Assembly (NCBI RefSeq): GCF_019175385.1
Contig: NC_083346.1
Span: forward strand, 744,001-808,000
DNA from: Lycium barbarum
Lineage: Eukaryota > Streptophyta > Magnoliopsida > Solanales > Solanaceae
DNA: 64,000 bases
Direction of reading: 5' to 3'
Of this stretch, positions 35,152 through 46,640 are shown in pieces. The position numbers were made by a program, and so were the translations under genes. Numbering within the stretch: position 1 is the first letter of the stretch; each line of letters starts with the position of its first letter. The notes beneath the pieces are model-generated. The model made no database searches. It worked only from the letters and a program-made list of their open reading frames with translations, and was not told where the DNA came from.

Positions 35152-35642
35152 GTAGCACTGTTACCTTCCCATTAGAATTTCCTTCTAAGCTTGTCAATTT
35201 GCTTTAAAACTGAGCTTGGCATAGGGAAAAGTGACATACAGTAAGTGGGAATGCTGTCTAGGACACTGATGATGAGGGTGAGTCCACCGCCCAATGAGTG
35301 GTATTGCATTTGCCAAGTGACTAGTCTTTTCTCCGTTCTTTCAATGACCCTACTCCATGTCCAGATGATTTGAATTTAGCACCCAAAGGAAGTCCCAAAT
35401 AGGTGGTGGGAAAGGAGCCTGTTTTGCAGCTAAGAATGTCAACAAGAGCTTCTAGGTTGGCCACTTCATTCACTGGATATATAGTGCTCTTAAGCATATT
35501 GATATGAAGTCCAGAAATGGCCGCAAAGATCATGAGGGTGGTGTTGAGATTAGAGACCTGTTGACAATCAGCTCCACAAAACATAAGGGTGTCATATAGC
35601 AGATGAGAAACCAAGACTGAGATGGAAGGATTTCTGTCATGA
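35152..35642 (-). pseudogene. LINE reverse transcriptase, 3' portion
   Basis: The minus strand reads NPSISVLVSHLLYDTLMFCG, the block around the reverse transcriptase active site. The canonical YADD motif has lost its AD (LLY-DTLMF), a two-codon deletion that removes catalytic Asp residues. Downstream are INMLKSTIYPVNEV and TYLGLPLGAKFKSS, typical of the region after the active site in plant L1-like elements. It continues the LINE that is interrupted at 39548, with 3.9 kb of other DNA in between. Dead copy. Confidence 0.8.
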
Positions 35643-36799
35643 CCCAACCCCATGGGCCGTAACTAGTCACGACCCATGAAAGGATTATCTCAGTTGTCAG
35701 CAAAGGCCAAAGAACTTCAGTGGATTCAAGGGTTTTAAGTGGGCACAAATTGTCACGACCCAACCTCATGGGCCATGCTTAGTGCCCGAACTGGACAGAC
35801 TGAAATTAAGGACAGTATGGAGACTTGTAAAAGCAACCGAAAGATTCATAACACCATATGTCATAAACCTGCCTCCTGAGGAGTCACAGTTGATCAAAGT
35901 ATAATACGCCCAACAATACCAACAATTTCATATCAAACTAGAATTAAATCCATCCTTAAATTACTTCCAAAACAGCCAATATACATTCGGATGCCAATGC
36001 TTGTATATACTTCTTTATTTCCGTATATTCATAATATAACAGCAACAACATCTACCGCCAATCCCCCGATATTTCAGCCCACAAAACAGTTCATAACAAC
36101 CACCAAACAGTCCCCAAAAAATCATTGCAAAACAGCCACAAATATCATACCAAACAACCCCAAAATATCGTCACAAAACAGCCACGAAAATCATATAAAA
36201 CAGTCCCAAAATATTTTCACAAAATAGCCACGAAAATCATATAAAACAGCCCCAAAATATTGTCACAAAACAGCCCGGTATATGCTTTGTATACAATATC
36301 TTCATACACTTTATTCTCCCAAATTGAATAACAACAATTTATCAACAACATCAACAATTATTATACATCATAATTCAGCTAATTCCATCCATTTAATCCA
36401 CCTAAAACAACCTCTTAATCCATAAATCTTAACAAAACAACAAACGAGTTTATAACGCTATTTTCTCCGTTCTAATCCGTTAAAACTCTAAATAAACTTG
36501 TTAACAATGAAAAATGACCTTAATCTTACCTTAAGTATGCAGCAACCACGTCAATACTTTTCTTCTTGGCTGATTTTTAGCTCAAATTGAAGGCAATGTG
36601 ACGTACAACACTTTTCTCTTCATGAGATTTGGGGCTCAGATTTTTGTCAAAATGGCTTTTGGTCTGAAAATGAGGAGAGAAAGCTGATAAATTTCCTTAA
36701 ATGACATGGGTAATGGGCCTGACCCGACTTGGAATCGGGTTGGGCCGAACCCACTGTCCAGCTCGACCTTTCTGCCTTAAAACGTCGATGTTATACCTC

Positions 36800-37035
36800 G
36801 TATTTTTGTACATTGGTTTATTCGTAAGCTGAGGTGGGGTTCACATGTCGAGATTTTTGTTAAGACATATGACAAGTTATATGAATAATATATATGAAGT
36901 TAAACACAACTCAAGAAGGACTGTATTTTTGTAAGTTGGATTATTCGTAAGCTGAGGTGGGGTCCACATGTCGAGATTTTTTTAAAGACATATGACAAGT
37001 TATATGGATAATATATGTGAAGTTAAACACAACTC
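36800..37035 (+). repeat. ~115-bp tandem duplication at the centre of the inverted LTRs
   Basis: TATTCGTAAGCTGAGGTGGG, TTCACATGTCGAGATTTTT and GACATATGACAAGTTATATG occur at 36830-36905 and again at 36945-37020, ending AAACACAACTCAAGAA in both. The pair lies in the unpaired loop of the large inverted repeat. Confidence 0.85.
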
Positions 37036-38735
37036 AAGAAAGACTCTTGAGCCAAATCAAAGTGGAAGCCCTCCAAAAAAAATGTTTTAAGTTACGTTTT
37101 TGGGAGATCTGACTTCGGGAGGCCATAACCCCATCAGTATTTGGGAATTTGGGAAAACCTCTAAAATGAAAGTTGTAGATAATTGAAATACCTTTTCAAC
37201 CATAGGTCGTGAGTCTGCATGTGAATTCGGGATAAGGAGATATCGACGTTTTAAGGCAGAAAGGTCGAGCTGGGCAGTGGTTCGGCCCAACCCGATTCTA
37301 AGTCGGGTCAGGCTCATTACCCATGCCATTTAAGGGAATTTTTCAGTTTTCTTTCCTCATTTTCAGACCAAAAAATCCAGAAAATTCTAGAGAGAGAGGG
37401 AGAAGAACCTTAGAGAGAAAAAGAGAAAAGTGTTGTACGTCGTGTTGCCTTCAATTTGAGCTAAAAATCAGCAAGAAGAAGAGTATTGATGTGGTTGCTG
37501 CATATTTAAGGTAAGATTAAGGTCTCTTTTTCATTGTTATCAAGTTTATTTAGAGTTTTAACAGATTAGAACGGAGAAAATAGCGTTATAAACTCGTTTG
37601 TTATTTTGTTGAGATTTATGGATTAAGGGGCTGTTTTAGGTGGATTAAATGGATGGAATTAGCTGAGTTATGATGTATAATAATTGTTGATAAGTTGTTC
37701 TTGAATTTGGGAGAATAAAGTGTATGAAGATATTGTATACAAAGCGTATACTGGGCTGTTTTGTGACAATATTCGTGGTTGTTTTATATGATTTTCGTGG
37801 CTGTTTTGTGACAATATTTTGGGGCTGTTTTATATGATTTTCGTGGCTGTTTAGGGACGATATTTTAGGGCTATTTGGTATGATATTTGTGGCTATTTTG
37901 CGATGATATTTTGGGGACTGTTTGGTGGTTGTTATGAACTGTTTTGTGGGCTGGAATATCGGGGGATTGGCGGTAGTTGTTATACTATAGATATACGGAA
38001 ATAAAGAAGTGTATACAAAATTAGCATCCGAATGTATATTGGGCTGTTTTGGAAGTAAGTTAAGGATGAATTTAATTCTAGTTTGATATGAAATTGTTGT
38101 TGTTGTTATTTTGATTGATGTTTGGCTAAATTGAAATTTTGAGGATTATTAAGTTTGCAGGGGAATTGCTGTCCGAATTTTGTTAAGTTTCATTCGTACT
38201 TGGATTGGTTAGCAAGTGATGTGGATAATCTAACTGTGGCCTAAGTTATCTTAATTTAGACCTCGAAAAGTAGTCGTTGGACATTTAGATAGAGTTCAAG
38301 ATATGTAAAGCTAACCCTTCTTTCTTTTTGGCATGATCTTTATGAAACAAACAAACGACGAGTATATGAATTCAAAGAAGCTCTTTTTCTTAGAGACACT
38401 AGGATGACTAATGTTCTTGATTCCCAGAACTTATATTATTATGTCTTGATACATGTGTGATTTCAGCCGTCCTATTTTGGTGTAATTCATATTTTGGTAC
38501 AATCCATAGTGACATTCGAAGGGTACTTGATATGACTACTGTCTTGATTTTTAAATGATGGTTCATTTTGATTATTCTATTAAGTCTCGGATAATAATTT
38601 AGTTTGCATGTGGTTGCTCACTACTCTGCTTGTGCATGCCTCAATGTACCTTTCATTGAGTCCCGGGCTAGGATAGGTTTTCATGCACAGTTTCACTGCA
38701 TTGTTCACCGAGTTCCTCACTAGAGGGCCGGATAC

Positions 38736-38737
<2 letters not shown>

Positions 38738-38798
<61 letters not shown>

Positions 38799-38820
38799 AT
38801 GATGATGATGATGTGATGAT
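38738..38820 (+). repeat. (TA)n followed by (GAT)n microsatellite
   Basis: About 57 bases of TA repeat (38738-38794) pass into about eight GAT/GATG units. The tract lies in the right LTR arm and has no counterpart in the left arm because of the deletion there. Confidence 0.97.
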
Positions 38821-39547
38821 GGCGCCGAGCCCCATGACGGGATGAATATGATGACTTTGTTCATCGAGTCCCATTATGGGCCGGGTATGATATATGATAT
38901 TGATATACATGATTTACATTTCATAAGATAAGTGTATTGGTATCTTTGATTATCATACTTGTCTCCTGTAATCTTTTACTCAGCCATGATCATCTTTATA
39001 GTACTTCATGCTTTATATATACTTAGTACATATCTCGTACTGACCCTCTTTATTTGGGGGGCTGCGTTTCATGCCCGCAGCTACATATACTTGGTTTGGT
39101 GACCCTCCAGCCTAAGACTTCTGCTCAGCTGTTTGGAGAGCTTCATTGTTTCGGAGCCTAAATCATTTTGATACAGATCTTTTGGTATGGGCTTATGTAT
39201 GTATATCCAGGGGTACAGCGGGGTCCTGTCTCGTCATGTTTCACTATGGTACTCTTAGAGGTCTGTAGATATGTGGGTTGTATATGGGTTATGATCAGCT
39301 GTGTCAATACAGTTTGCTGTGGATATTCCCGTCTGTTGTGGCAGCCTTGTCGAGTTGCGTATTGTATTTATATGTAGTGGCAGCCTTGTCGGCTTGCGTA
39401 TCGTATTATGGTTTGATCAGCTGTGACTCTTCAGGTTTATGATATATGGTGTTATGAATCTTTCGGTTGCTTTTACTAGTCTCCATACTGTCCTTAATTT
39501 CAGTCTGTCCAGTTCGGGCACTAAGCATGCACCATGAGGTTGGGTCG

Positions 39548-40550
39548 TGACAATTTGTTCCCACTTAGAACCCTTGAATCCACTGAAGTTCTTTGGCCTT
39601 TGCTGATAACTGAGATAATCCTTTCATGGCAATGATAAAGAGGAAGGGGGACAGTGGGTCCCCCTGCCGCCCTTTTGAGAAGAGAAAAACCCAACTGAAC
39701 TTCTGTTCACCAGAATTGAGAACTTCCCTGTCGAATTATAGAAATAAATCCACTTTATCCATCTTTCCCCAAAACCCATTTGCTTCAAAATGTTGACTAA
39801 ATAAGCTCAAAAGCTTTCTCAATATCCATTTTGCATAGGATCCCAGTCTCTTCACTTTTAATTTTCCAGTCTAGCACTTCATTGACAATCATGGATGCAT
39901 AAGTGATCTGCCTATTCTTTAAAAAAGCACTCTGTTGTCCAGAAGCTAAGGAATCCACCAATTTTTTTAATCTTTTAGCTAGAATTTTGGCCAGCAATTT
40001 GTATACACTGCCTATAAGACTTAGACGCTTATAATCTCTAAGTTTTACGGCACCGTTTTTCTTTAGGATAAGAGCAATGGATGAGGCATTGCATGATCTC
40101 ACCATTTGGCAATTCTGATGAAAGAAATTAAAAGTTGCTAACAGGTCTGCTTTGATGAAGTTCCATGATTTCTGGAAGAAGTCCGTAGTGTAACCTTTAG
40201 GGCCTGGAGCAGAAGTCCGTAGTGAAACCATTAGGGCCTGGAGCTTTGTCGGGGGCACAAGTCGTGAGAACTTTTGAGATCTCCAATTCGGTGAAAAGAA
40301 GTTTAAGGTCCTCTTTATCAACTATGTTGAGACTTGGCAGACCTTCAAAGACAGTTGAGGGTCTCCAAGATTCAATCTCTTTGTAGATTTGTTGATAGTA
40401 CTCTAGAATACCATACTTGATCTTTTCTTTATCTTCAATTACTTCGTTCCCTATTTTGAGTCTGTCAATGGAATTGCCCTTTCTATGTGAGTTGGCCCTT
40501 TCTATCCGTTTTTGAATTTGTACGGAATATTATTGTCAACCTTATGTAAG
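39548..40550 (-). pseudogene. LINE (L1-like) reverse transcriptase, 5' portion
   Basis: The minus strand reads GLPSLNIVDKEDLKLLFTEL, then APGPKGYTTDFFQKSWNFIK, NASSIALILKKNGAVKLRDY, LIGSVYKLLAKILAKRLKKL, GQQSAFLKNRQITYASMIVN and GILCKMDIEKAFELI. These are the fingers/palm motifs of plant L1-type reverse transcriptase in order. After a frameshift it continues GDPLSPFLFIIAMKGLSQL and AKAKELQWIQGF before the insertion point. The first catalytic Asp lies in KMDIEKAFE. The frame is broken at the stop after FELI and by a 37-bp duplication near 40160-40240. The rest of the domain is at 35152-35642. Confidence 0.85.
40165..40245 (+). repeat. 37-bp tandem duplication in the LINE
   Basis: AGAAGTCCGTAGTGTAACC with TTAGGGCCTGGAGC is followed at once by AGAAGTCCGTAGTGAAACC with ATTAGGGCCTGGAGC. 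On the coding strand this repeats the LR.SAPGPKG region of the LINE protein, which should occur once. Confidence 0.85.
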
Positions 40551-40873
40551 TCTGATTATTCAGAATGAAATAGAGAAAAATAATACTCGGATTGGCTCTG
40601 GTTCGTTTAGAGAAACAGATGAAAGGCTTTCATAAAAGTTTCGTAGAATCGAGAATGAAGTTTTCTTTCTTACATGCCAGATCATGAATTAGTAATTGCT
40701 TCCAATTTCAACAAAATATATTCTACAATATAGTCAAATTTATGTAACTCTCATTTTTCAGAAAGAAATAGAGAAAAATAATACTATAATATATATGAGC
40801 GCACACGCAGAGAGAGAGAGATATTAATGAAATTGTTTTTAGTAGGGATCGATTTACTGCTATCGTGAGGCTT
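40551..40873. other. spacer between LINE and solo LTR
   Basis: Two similar blocks containing AGAAATAGAGAAAAATAATA occur at about 40568 and 40760, suggesting a small duplication. An (AG)n run lies at 40808-40822. No gene seen. Confidence 0.35.
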
Positions 40874-40878
40874 GCCAC

Positions 40879-42411
40879 TGATGTGCCGTAAATTTTAGCA
40901 CATTTTATGCCTTTGTAACTAGACATGTTGCGTGATTTTAAGTGTTTTTACATTGTTTCTTATGTTATTTTTGTGTTTTATAGGGTTGATTAACTAAGGA
41001 TTGGAAATGAGAAGTAATGCTAAAAAAAGGGACAAATTGGAGCTAAGCGACGCTCCGTAACTCATGTTACGGACCGTAACAGGGTCCGTAACTCATGTTA
41101 CGGTCCGTACCTTTGAACCGTAACAGGGCCTGAATTTCCAGAAAGTTTCATTGAAACCATCAGTGTTACGGTGGAGTGTTACGGTCCGTAACTCATGTTA
41201 CGGTCCGTAACATGTCACCGTAACATGAGCTAAATTTCCAGAGAGTTTCAATAAAACCTTCAGTGTTACGGTTTAGTGTTACGGTCCGTAACGCATGTTA
41301 CGGTCCGTAACCCTTCACCGTAATATCATCCAAAATTCCAGAGAGTGCCAAGTAATTGTCACCACTTACGCTTCAGAAGGACGGACCGTAACACAGGGTA
41401 CGGTCCGTCGCATGGTGGCCGTAACGTCAAAGTGGTCAAATGACGAAATGAAGGACGGACCGTAACCTGAGTTACGGTCCGTAACAATGCGGCGTAAGGG
41501 CATTTTTGTCCAGAAACTTGGCGCGATTTTTGGCTCTATAAATACATAATGTAGGGTTTTAATTCAACATTCAGATTTTATTTTAGAGGCATAAACCCTA
41601 GGTTTTTAATCTTGAAGTGATTGGAGCATTTAAGGCAACAACTTCACTCTCATTCCATCTTGTATTAGTATTGTAAGTGTATTATGTTAATCTTTAAGCT
41701 TTTTCTATCAAGAAACATTATGAGTAGCTAATTTCAATTCTAAGGTTGTGAATCCCATGATGGGTATTATGTGAATGGGTTTCTATTATTGATATATGCA
41801 TAATGGTTGTTGTTATTTATTCTATCTTTGAGTTGTAACGTTGGGTAATGATTGCAAGCATTAGCCGAAGCCATTATATTGACTTTTCTTGGGAAAGAGA
41901 GTCAATATTGGTAAGATTGAATAACAATGACTCGAGGCGTTAACCCTCGTTTAATAGATTAACTTAGGAATAAGAATAAGTCTAAATTGGCATCATTGGT
42001 CGCTCTTCGATTGTAACTCTTTTATATTCGGAAGAATCATAAAGAGGAAATACTGCTTAACTGTTGGGAAACATTAAGAAGTCTTTAAGAGACCAAGTGC
42101 ATATTCATAGAACAACCATTAGAAGTATATCACTTTGAAACCTGAAGCATAATATCTAATCAAATTGGGGAACACAACCTTAGTCTCTCTCTCACATTAA
42201 TTACATTCTAAGTCAAAGTATTAAATTACATTATTCAACAATCAATTCAAACTATCCGGAATAGGATTAAAGCATCTAAAGACCGGTATCGCATACGATT
42301 AGTAATCTTTTCTCTCCATATTCCATGTGGGATTCGACCCCAACCTTGTTGGGTTACTATATTTGACAACGTCCGCTTTACGCCATTAATAGGTGTAATT
42401 TGAGCGTATCA
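40879..42411 (+). mobile_element. 1.5-kb solo LTR with palindrome array
   Basis: The element starts TGATGTGCCGTAAATTTTAG and ends GGTGTAATTTGAGCGTATCA. The exact 5-bp target duplication GCCAC flanks it (40874-40878 and 42412-42416). There is no coding sequence and no second LTR. TATAAATA at 41537-41544 is a likely LTR TATA box. The U3-like part (41040-41500) carries a striking array of TTACGGTCCGTAA palindromes. TG..CA ends and the 5-bp duplication identify an LTR retrotransposon; whether it is gypsy or copia cannot be decided here. Confidence 0.88.
41045..41500 (+). repeat. tandem array with TTACGGTCCGTAA palindromes
   Basis: Roughly four units of about 110-120 bp each carry one or two copies of GTTACGGTCCGTAAC, separated by TCATGTTACGGTCCGTAA spacing and a CAGAGAGTTTCAATAAAACC-type linker. 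Perfect or near-perfect palindromes occur near 41097, 41180, 41200, 41280 and 41300, with diverged ones (GGACGGACCGTAAC) at 41380-41480. The array lies upstream of the LTR TATA box, where U3 enhancers are expected. Confidence 0.88.
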
Positions 42412-42416
42412 GCCAC

Positions 42417-44116
42417 CTCGAATCCGAATTAATTAGACCTCAAAACAGATTGATATAGAATGTCACATTTCCACTATATTAGGAGTCGGTTGGATCGTCC
42501 TCCACTCATTTTTCTAATATAGTTAAAATAAAAAAAATTAAGGTGGGATCCATTCTTTTTTACAATAGTAGAAGTTAAAAAAAATTTAAGGTGGGGTTCA
42601 CGTGAACAATTAGGATACAACTGCAAAAAAGATAAAAAAAATTGAGATGGGGTTCACGTGAAGAAGTAGGAGACAATTGTAAGGAAAAAAAAAGGATAAT
42701 TAAATAATGATAATAAGTTCAGAAAATGGTAAAGGTACGCTTATAGAAATTTTAAAGAAGAGAAATTCATGAAAAAAGAAATAACAATTTAAATTGAACA
42801 CAAAAATCGCTAAAGAAATCATAAAATCAAAAGATTTAAAACTTATACCTTTGGGTAAGTTTAGACACATACGTCTCACACAAATAATGTGAAATAACAT
42901 CAAGAAGACGAAATATATACGGCTAGAAACGTATACACATATTTTCTTAAAATGATGAAATTGGTCTATACTTAAAAATTTAAGACTATAACAGATGCTA
43001 ACACATGAAAACGCTTTTCAGTGTTATTGAGTAGAAAGAGATGATGGCATGAAACTCGACAAGAGAAGGTGTATTTCAAATCTTTCAATTGGAGAACTAA
43101 GCCAGGAAAGTCATATATCGAAGAAGCGGACTAAGTAAATAATTTATTGATATTTTCAATTAATTGAATTATAATACTTTGTACAATAAAAATTCCATAA
43201 TTATATTACTAAAAGATACGCTCTCTGTCCTATTTTTTGTGACATAATTTAATTAGCAGGAAGTTTAAAAAAAAAAAATGAAGAAAGATCTTCGAAACTT
43301 GTGGTCTAAAATAAGTTATAGATATTTGTGTGGTTTCATATCATTTCATTAAAAGTAAAAAGGGAAGTTTCAAGTTAAATGATCTCTAAACATAAAATTA
43401 TATATATTTTTTTAAGAAAGACTAAAAAGACAAGTGTGACACTATTTTTTGTGCTGCACGGACTTTTATCATCTAGTATATATAAAAACTAAGGATGATC
43501 CACTAGCAGTTATTTAGTTGGAACATTATAACTTGAACAAAAATAGCTTGTAGTGGGGATGTCCTTTATGAAGAGAAAATAAAGTAAATTTTGACATTGA
43601 AGATGTGAAGCTTTTATTTTATCCATATGACATTCTCGATTCAATGTAGAAGCATAATTAAGATAAATATCTCTTAATCTCAGGATAACAAGTATGTGCG
43701 TGCTGTGTCTAAATATAAGTTGTTATATGAGAACTTCCACAATTGACAATTATGCAATATTTCATTCGTAAAACTCCTACCTTACATTCAAGGTGAAAGT
43801 TTATGTCCAATTTACTGTTGATGTTTTTTTTTTTTTTTTTGGTTGTTATGTGTTAGAAGTTTTAATTAGCATTAATTGATCTTTAAATATAGTAATAGCT
43901 CTACTGCTTGTCCAAAAAGAAAAATGCTACTCGTTTTGTTAAACGATTAACAAATGATTGAATAATACATTTTGTAGAATTAATTACAACTTAAAAAGCA
44001 TATGGGAAATATTTAGCGTAAAGACACCTTCCCGAAAAAACGCGGTCTTTCGGGCCCACAATGCATTGCCCTTCTTTACATCTCTTATTCACTCGTGTTG
44101 CCATTCACACTCATAA
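42417..44116. other. intergenic region with MITE remnants
   Basis: Repeated short blocks AAGGTGGGATCCATTC, AAGGTGGGGTTCACGTGAA and GAGATGGGGTTCACGTGAAG (42540-42665) form a small degenerate repeat. 43215-43470 is a Stowaway-like MITE. No gene seen. Confidence 0.4.
43215..43470. mobile_element. Stowaway-like MITE, ends decayed
   Basis: The left end CTCTCTGTCCTATTTTTTGT and the right part AAGTGTGACACTATTTTTTG resemble the CTCCCTCCGTCCCA-type ends of Stowaway MITEs. The interior (GTGGTCTAAAATAAGTTATA, TTTGTGTGGTTTCATATCAT) is typical of this family. The TA target duplication was not verified. Confidence 0.45.
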
Positions 44117-44125
44117 ATCAACTTA

Positions 44126-44806
44126 AGGAAAAGGGTCAAATATACACTTTTACTATTGGAAAAGTGTCAAACATATTCTTCATTATATACTTTTTCCGTT
44201 GTACTTTAGGTTTAAATATACACCTCATTCGTTAAGTTGTCCAAAATGGACATTCTATTCACACGTGGCTTGGTGAGGTTGACGCCACGTAGCATGCCAC
44301 CTCACATCCCAACTAATTTTACTTCCTACTCAGTCCTTTATCTCATACTTTTCTCTCTTTCTCTCTCTCTTTGTTTTTTTTGGTTGAGATTAATGGTTTT
44401 AATTAATTGGGTGTCCCGTAAACCTAGCAACTTTTTTATTATGTTCATCGATACTGTGCATTTGAGATTTCTTTTCGACAACCCAGTATGGTTTCATTGT
44501 TGTATAACTATATTAAAAAAAATTAGTGTTGAAGAAGCTTAATGAGTTTAGTACCCATTTTATTTTTTCTTATTATTGTTGTATGGCGGCATTTCGTACC
44601 TCTGCAGGGAGTCAAGACCACCATGGCACGTGGCGTCCACCTCACCAAGCCACGTGTGAGTAGATGTCTACTTTGGACAACTTAACGTAGGAGGGGTATA
44701 TTTAAACCTAAAGTATAACGGGAAAAGTATATTTGGACCCAAAGTATAACGAGAGATATATTTGGCCATTTTCTAATAGTACAAGAGTATATTTGACCCT
44801 TTTCCG
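44126..44806. mobile_element. 681-bp MULE-type MITE with 9-bp target duplication
   Basis: The ends AGGAAAAGGGTCAAATATAC and GTATATTTGACCCTTTTCCG are inverted. Pairing continues through GGACATTCTATTCACACGTGG / CCACGTGTGAGTAGATGTC for about 180 bp. The exact 9-bp duplication ATCAACTTA flanks it (44117-44125 and 44807-44815). Length of duplication and long TIR identify a Mutator-type element. The interior holds no transposase. Confidence 0.92.
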
Positions 44807-46200
44807 ATCAACTTATAAATTGTATTCGAAACAACATTATACATTTGTTAAATTAGTATTGCACATACATGATATTCTTATAAAAATAACATATCAGTGA
44901 AAGAATTTGGCCAAAAATGTAGACTTTGAAAAAGAATATCTAAAATTTACTTGCAATAAATGGAATTATCTGACGAAGTTGTATCATAGTTTTTGTCTCA
45001 TTAATTAGAGTGATTTGAGGGACCATTCCATAATAAGTGACTTTTTAGGCTTATGTACACCCCTTAATAAAGTGCTCACTCCTAGAAAATTAGGAGTGTT
45101 TTTACTAACTTACCCCTTATTAAATGCCTAGAAAAAGAAAAGCTTAGTGATTTTTGATTATGTAAATAGAGATCATTTTGGAAGAAGAAAATCAATTTCT
45201 TTTTGAAATACTAAAGCACTACTTATTTTGAAACAAAATGAAAAGCCTAAAAAGTCACGTATTATGGAATGGAGGAAGTAAAATGTATGACTCGTTCAAA
45301 AATGGTGAGATTGACTCGTTATGAATTTTTGTTATGCCAAAACAAATAAACTTGTAGAATTTTGTTTCATCCCAGTCCGATTATCTTATCTAGCAGCTTG
45401 TTGAGGAATCTTTTGATTCATTTTTAGTGTACAATTAAATGATGTAACGAAAATCATGTATCAATAGAGATTGTAAGTAATGTGAAAATAACATCTCGAT
45501 GTCAAAATGGTGACAAAAATATATTGATGACGTTAATTTGAGTTGGAATAAGAGGAAATAATTTGAGCTTTAAACACCTTCTAATCTGAACCGTTTGACT
45601 TCAAATTTCTCTCTCTATTCGAACTAAATTTTCATTGTCTTTAACGCGATTTATGACATAATCCCATGTTTTATTTTATCATGAAGAAAAGATTCGTTCA
45701 GACGTTCTTAGTTCCTCAATTCATTTCGTGTCTCAAAATTCGTTATTAGTCAAAGTAATTTATTTGGCGTTATATCATTTTAATCTTTGCAATTCTATCG
45801 TATCTCTGATAATAACCTCTTTTATCTCATCCATGTTCTGAACTCATTGGTAATCATTTTTACCTCTTTTGGCTCATCCATATTCCGAATACATTGGTAA
45901 TCAGTTTATGGTAATCGGATAAGCATGCGGAGATCATACAATGGAAAGAAATACTTATTCACACTTGATATTTATATTTAAATCAAACAAATTAACGTTA
46001 GCAATTAAAATGAAAGTAAGATCATAAATCACCTAAGTAGCCATGGTTAAGTAACAAACATATTTATGAAAGACGCGTTTCTTACATTAACTAGTTCTGA
46101 TGTAACTATCAAGTAAAAATAATTTTTTACCGTATAATAAATGAATGTATCTTGAACGTCGTGGAATGTAATTTGACGCATTTTTTGGTCCAATGTGACA
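44807..46200. other. intergenic region with one MITE
   Basis: Contains the MITE at 45020-45279. A pair of related stretches, GTATCTCTGATAATAACCTC and TACCTCTTTTGGCTCATCC, lies near 45810-45900. No gene or conserved protein segment seen. Confidence 0.4.
45020..45279. mobile_element. inverted-repeat MITE (~260 bp)
   Basis: CATTCCATAATAAGTGACTT followed by TTTAGGCT on the left is the inverse of AGCCTAAAAAGTCACGTATT followed by ATGGAATG on the right. Outer bases (GGGACC / GGAGGAAGTA) are Stowaway-like, but the TA duplication is unclear. Confidence 0.65.
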
Positions 46201-46224
46201 TTTGCACGGTTTGCCTTCAAAGGC

Positions 46225-46640
46225 ACTGACCTTTAATTTTTGCCCTTCGCCTAGTACCCTGAGGTTCTGGGTTCGAATCCTGGCTCATTAAAAAAAAAAT
46301 CGCAAGGTAGAGGTTTGGAGTAAATTTAAGCCTATTTGTGCAAAAGTTAGGCTATAATACAGAGGTTTGCCTTAAGATAAACTTTCAAAATTAGGCCTTA
46401 ATCCAAACTTATACTTTAAGGCCTAACTTTTGTCCAAAATTAGGTCTATTCGGGCAAAAGTTAGGCCTTAAGGCAAACTTTTGCCCGAACTTTGCCTTAT
46501 AAGACTTAAACTCTACCTATTTTGCCTGACGAATTCAAAACTCTGTCTTGTGATTTTTTTTTTTTAACTTTTGATTGAGCGCGGCTTCAAATCCGGAACA
46601 CATGAATTTTTAGGCGAAGGATAAATAAATGAAGTGATAC
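46225..46640. repeat. inverted-repeat dispersed element related to 7640-8190
   Basis: The left end CTTTAATTTTTGCCCTTCGCC and right end GGCGAAGGATAAATAAATG are roughly inverted. The interior holds at least four alternating copies of AAGGCCTAACTTTTG / CAAAAGTTAGGCCTTAAGG that can fold back. It includes the tRNA-like core GGTTCGAATCCTGGCTC. No coding capacity. Confidence 0.55.

Larger units (their letters stand above)
35643..39547. mobile_element. two TGTCACGACCC-type LTRs joined tail to tail, inserted in a LINE
   Basis: One LTR begins at 35753 (+) with TGTCACGACCCAACCTCATG. Another begins near 39550 on the minus strand with the same sequence. They run towards each other and meet around 36800-37240, so 35753-36790 pairs with 37245-39550 in inverted orientation. 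The left arm lacks about 1.27 kb present in the right arm (junction near 35908; missing part is roughly 38107-39375). A 40-bp LTR start (35643-35682) and an inverted 70-bp copy of flanking LINE sequence (35683-35752) lie at the left edge. No retroviral genes lie inside. The arms share the ACGCAGCCCCC..CGTACTGACC and CCGACAAGGCTGCCAC blocks with the LTR at 59409, so they are one family. Confidence 0.72.

Noticed and set aside
35530..35769. Minus-strand open frame overlapping the LINE
   Set aside because: It mixes LINE sequence, an inverted LINE copy and LTR sequence; it is a by-product of the rearrangement.
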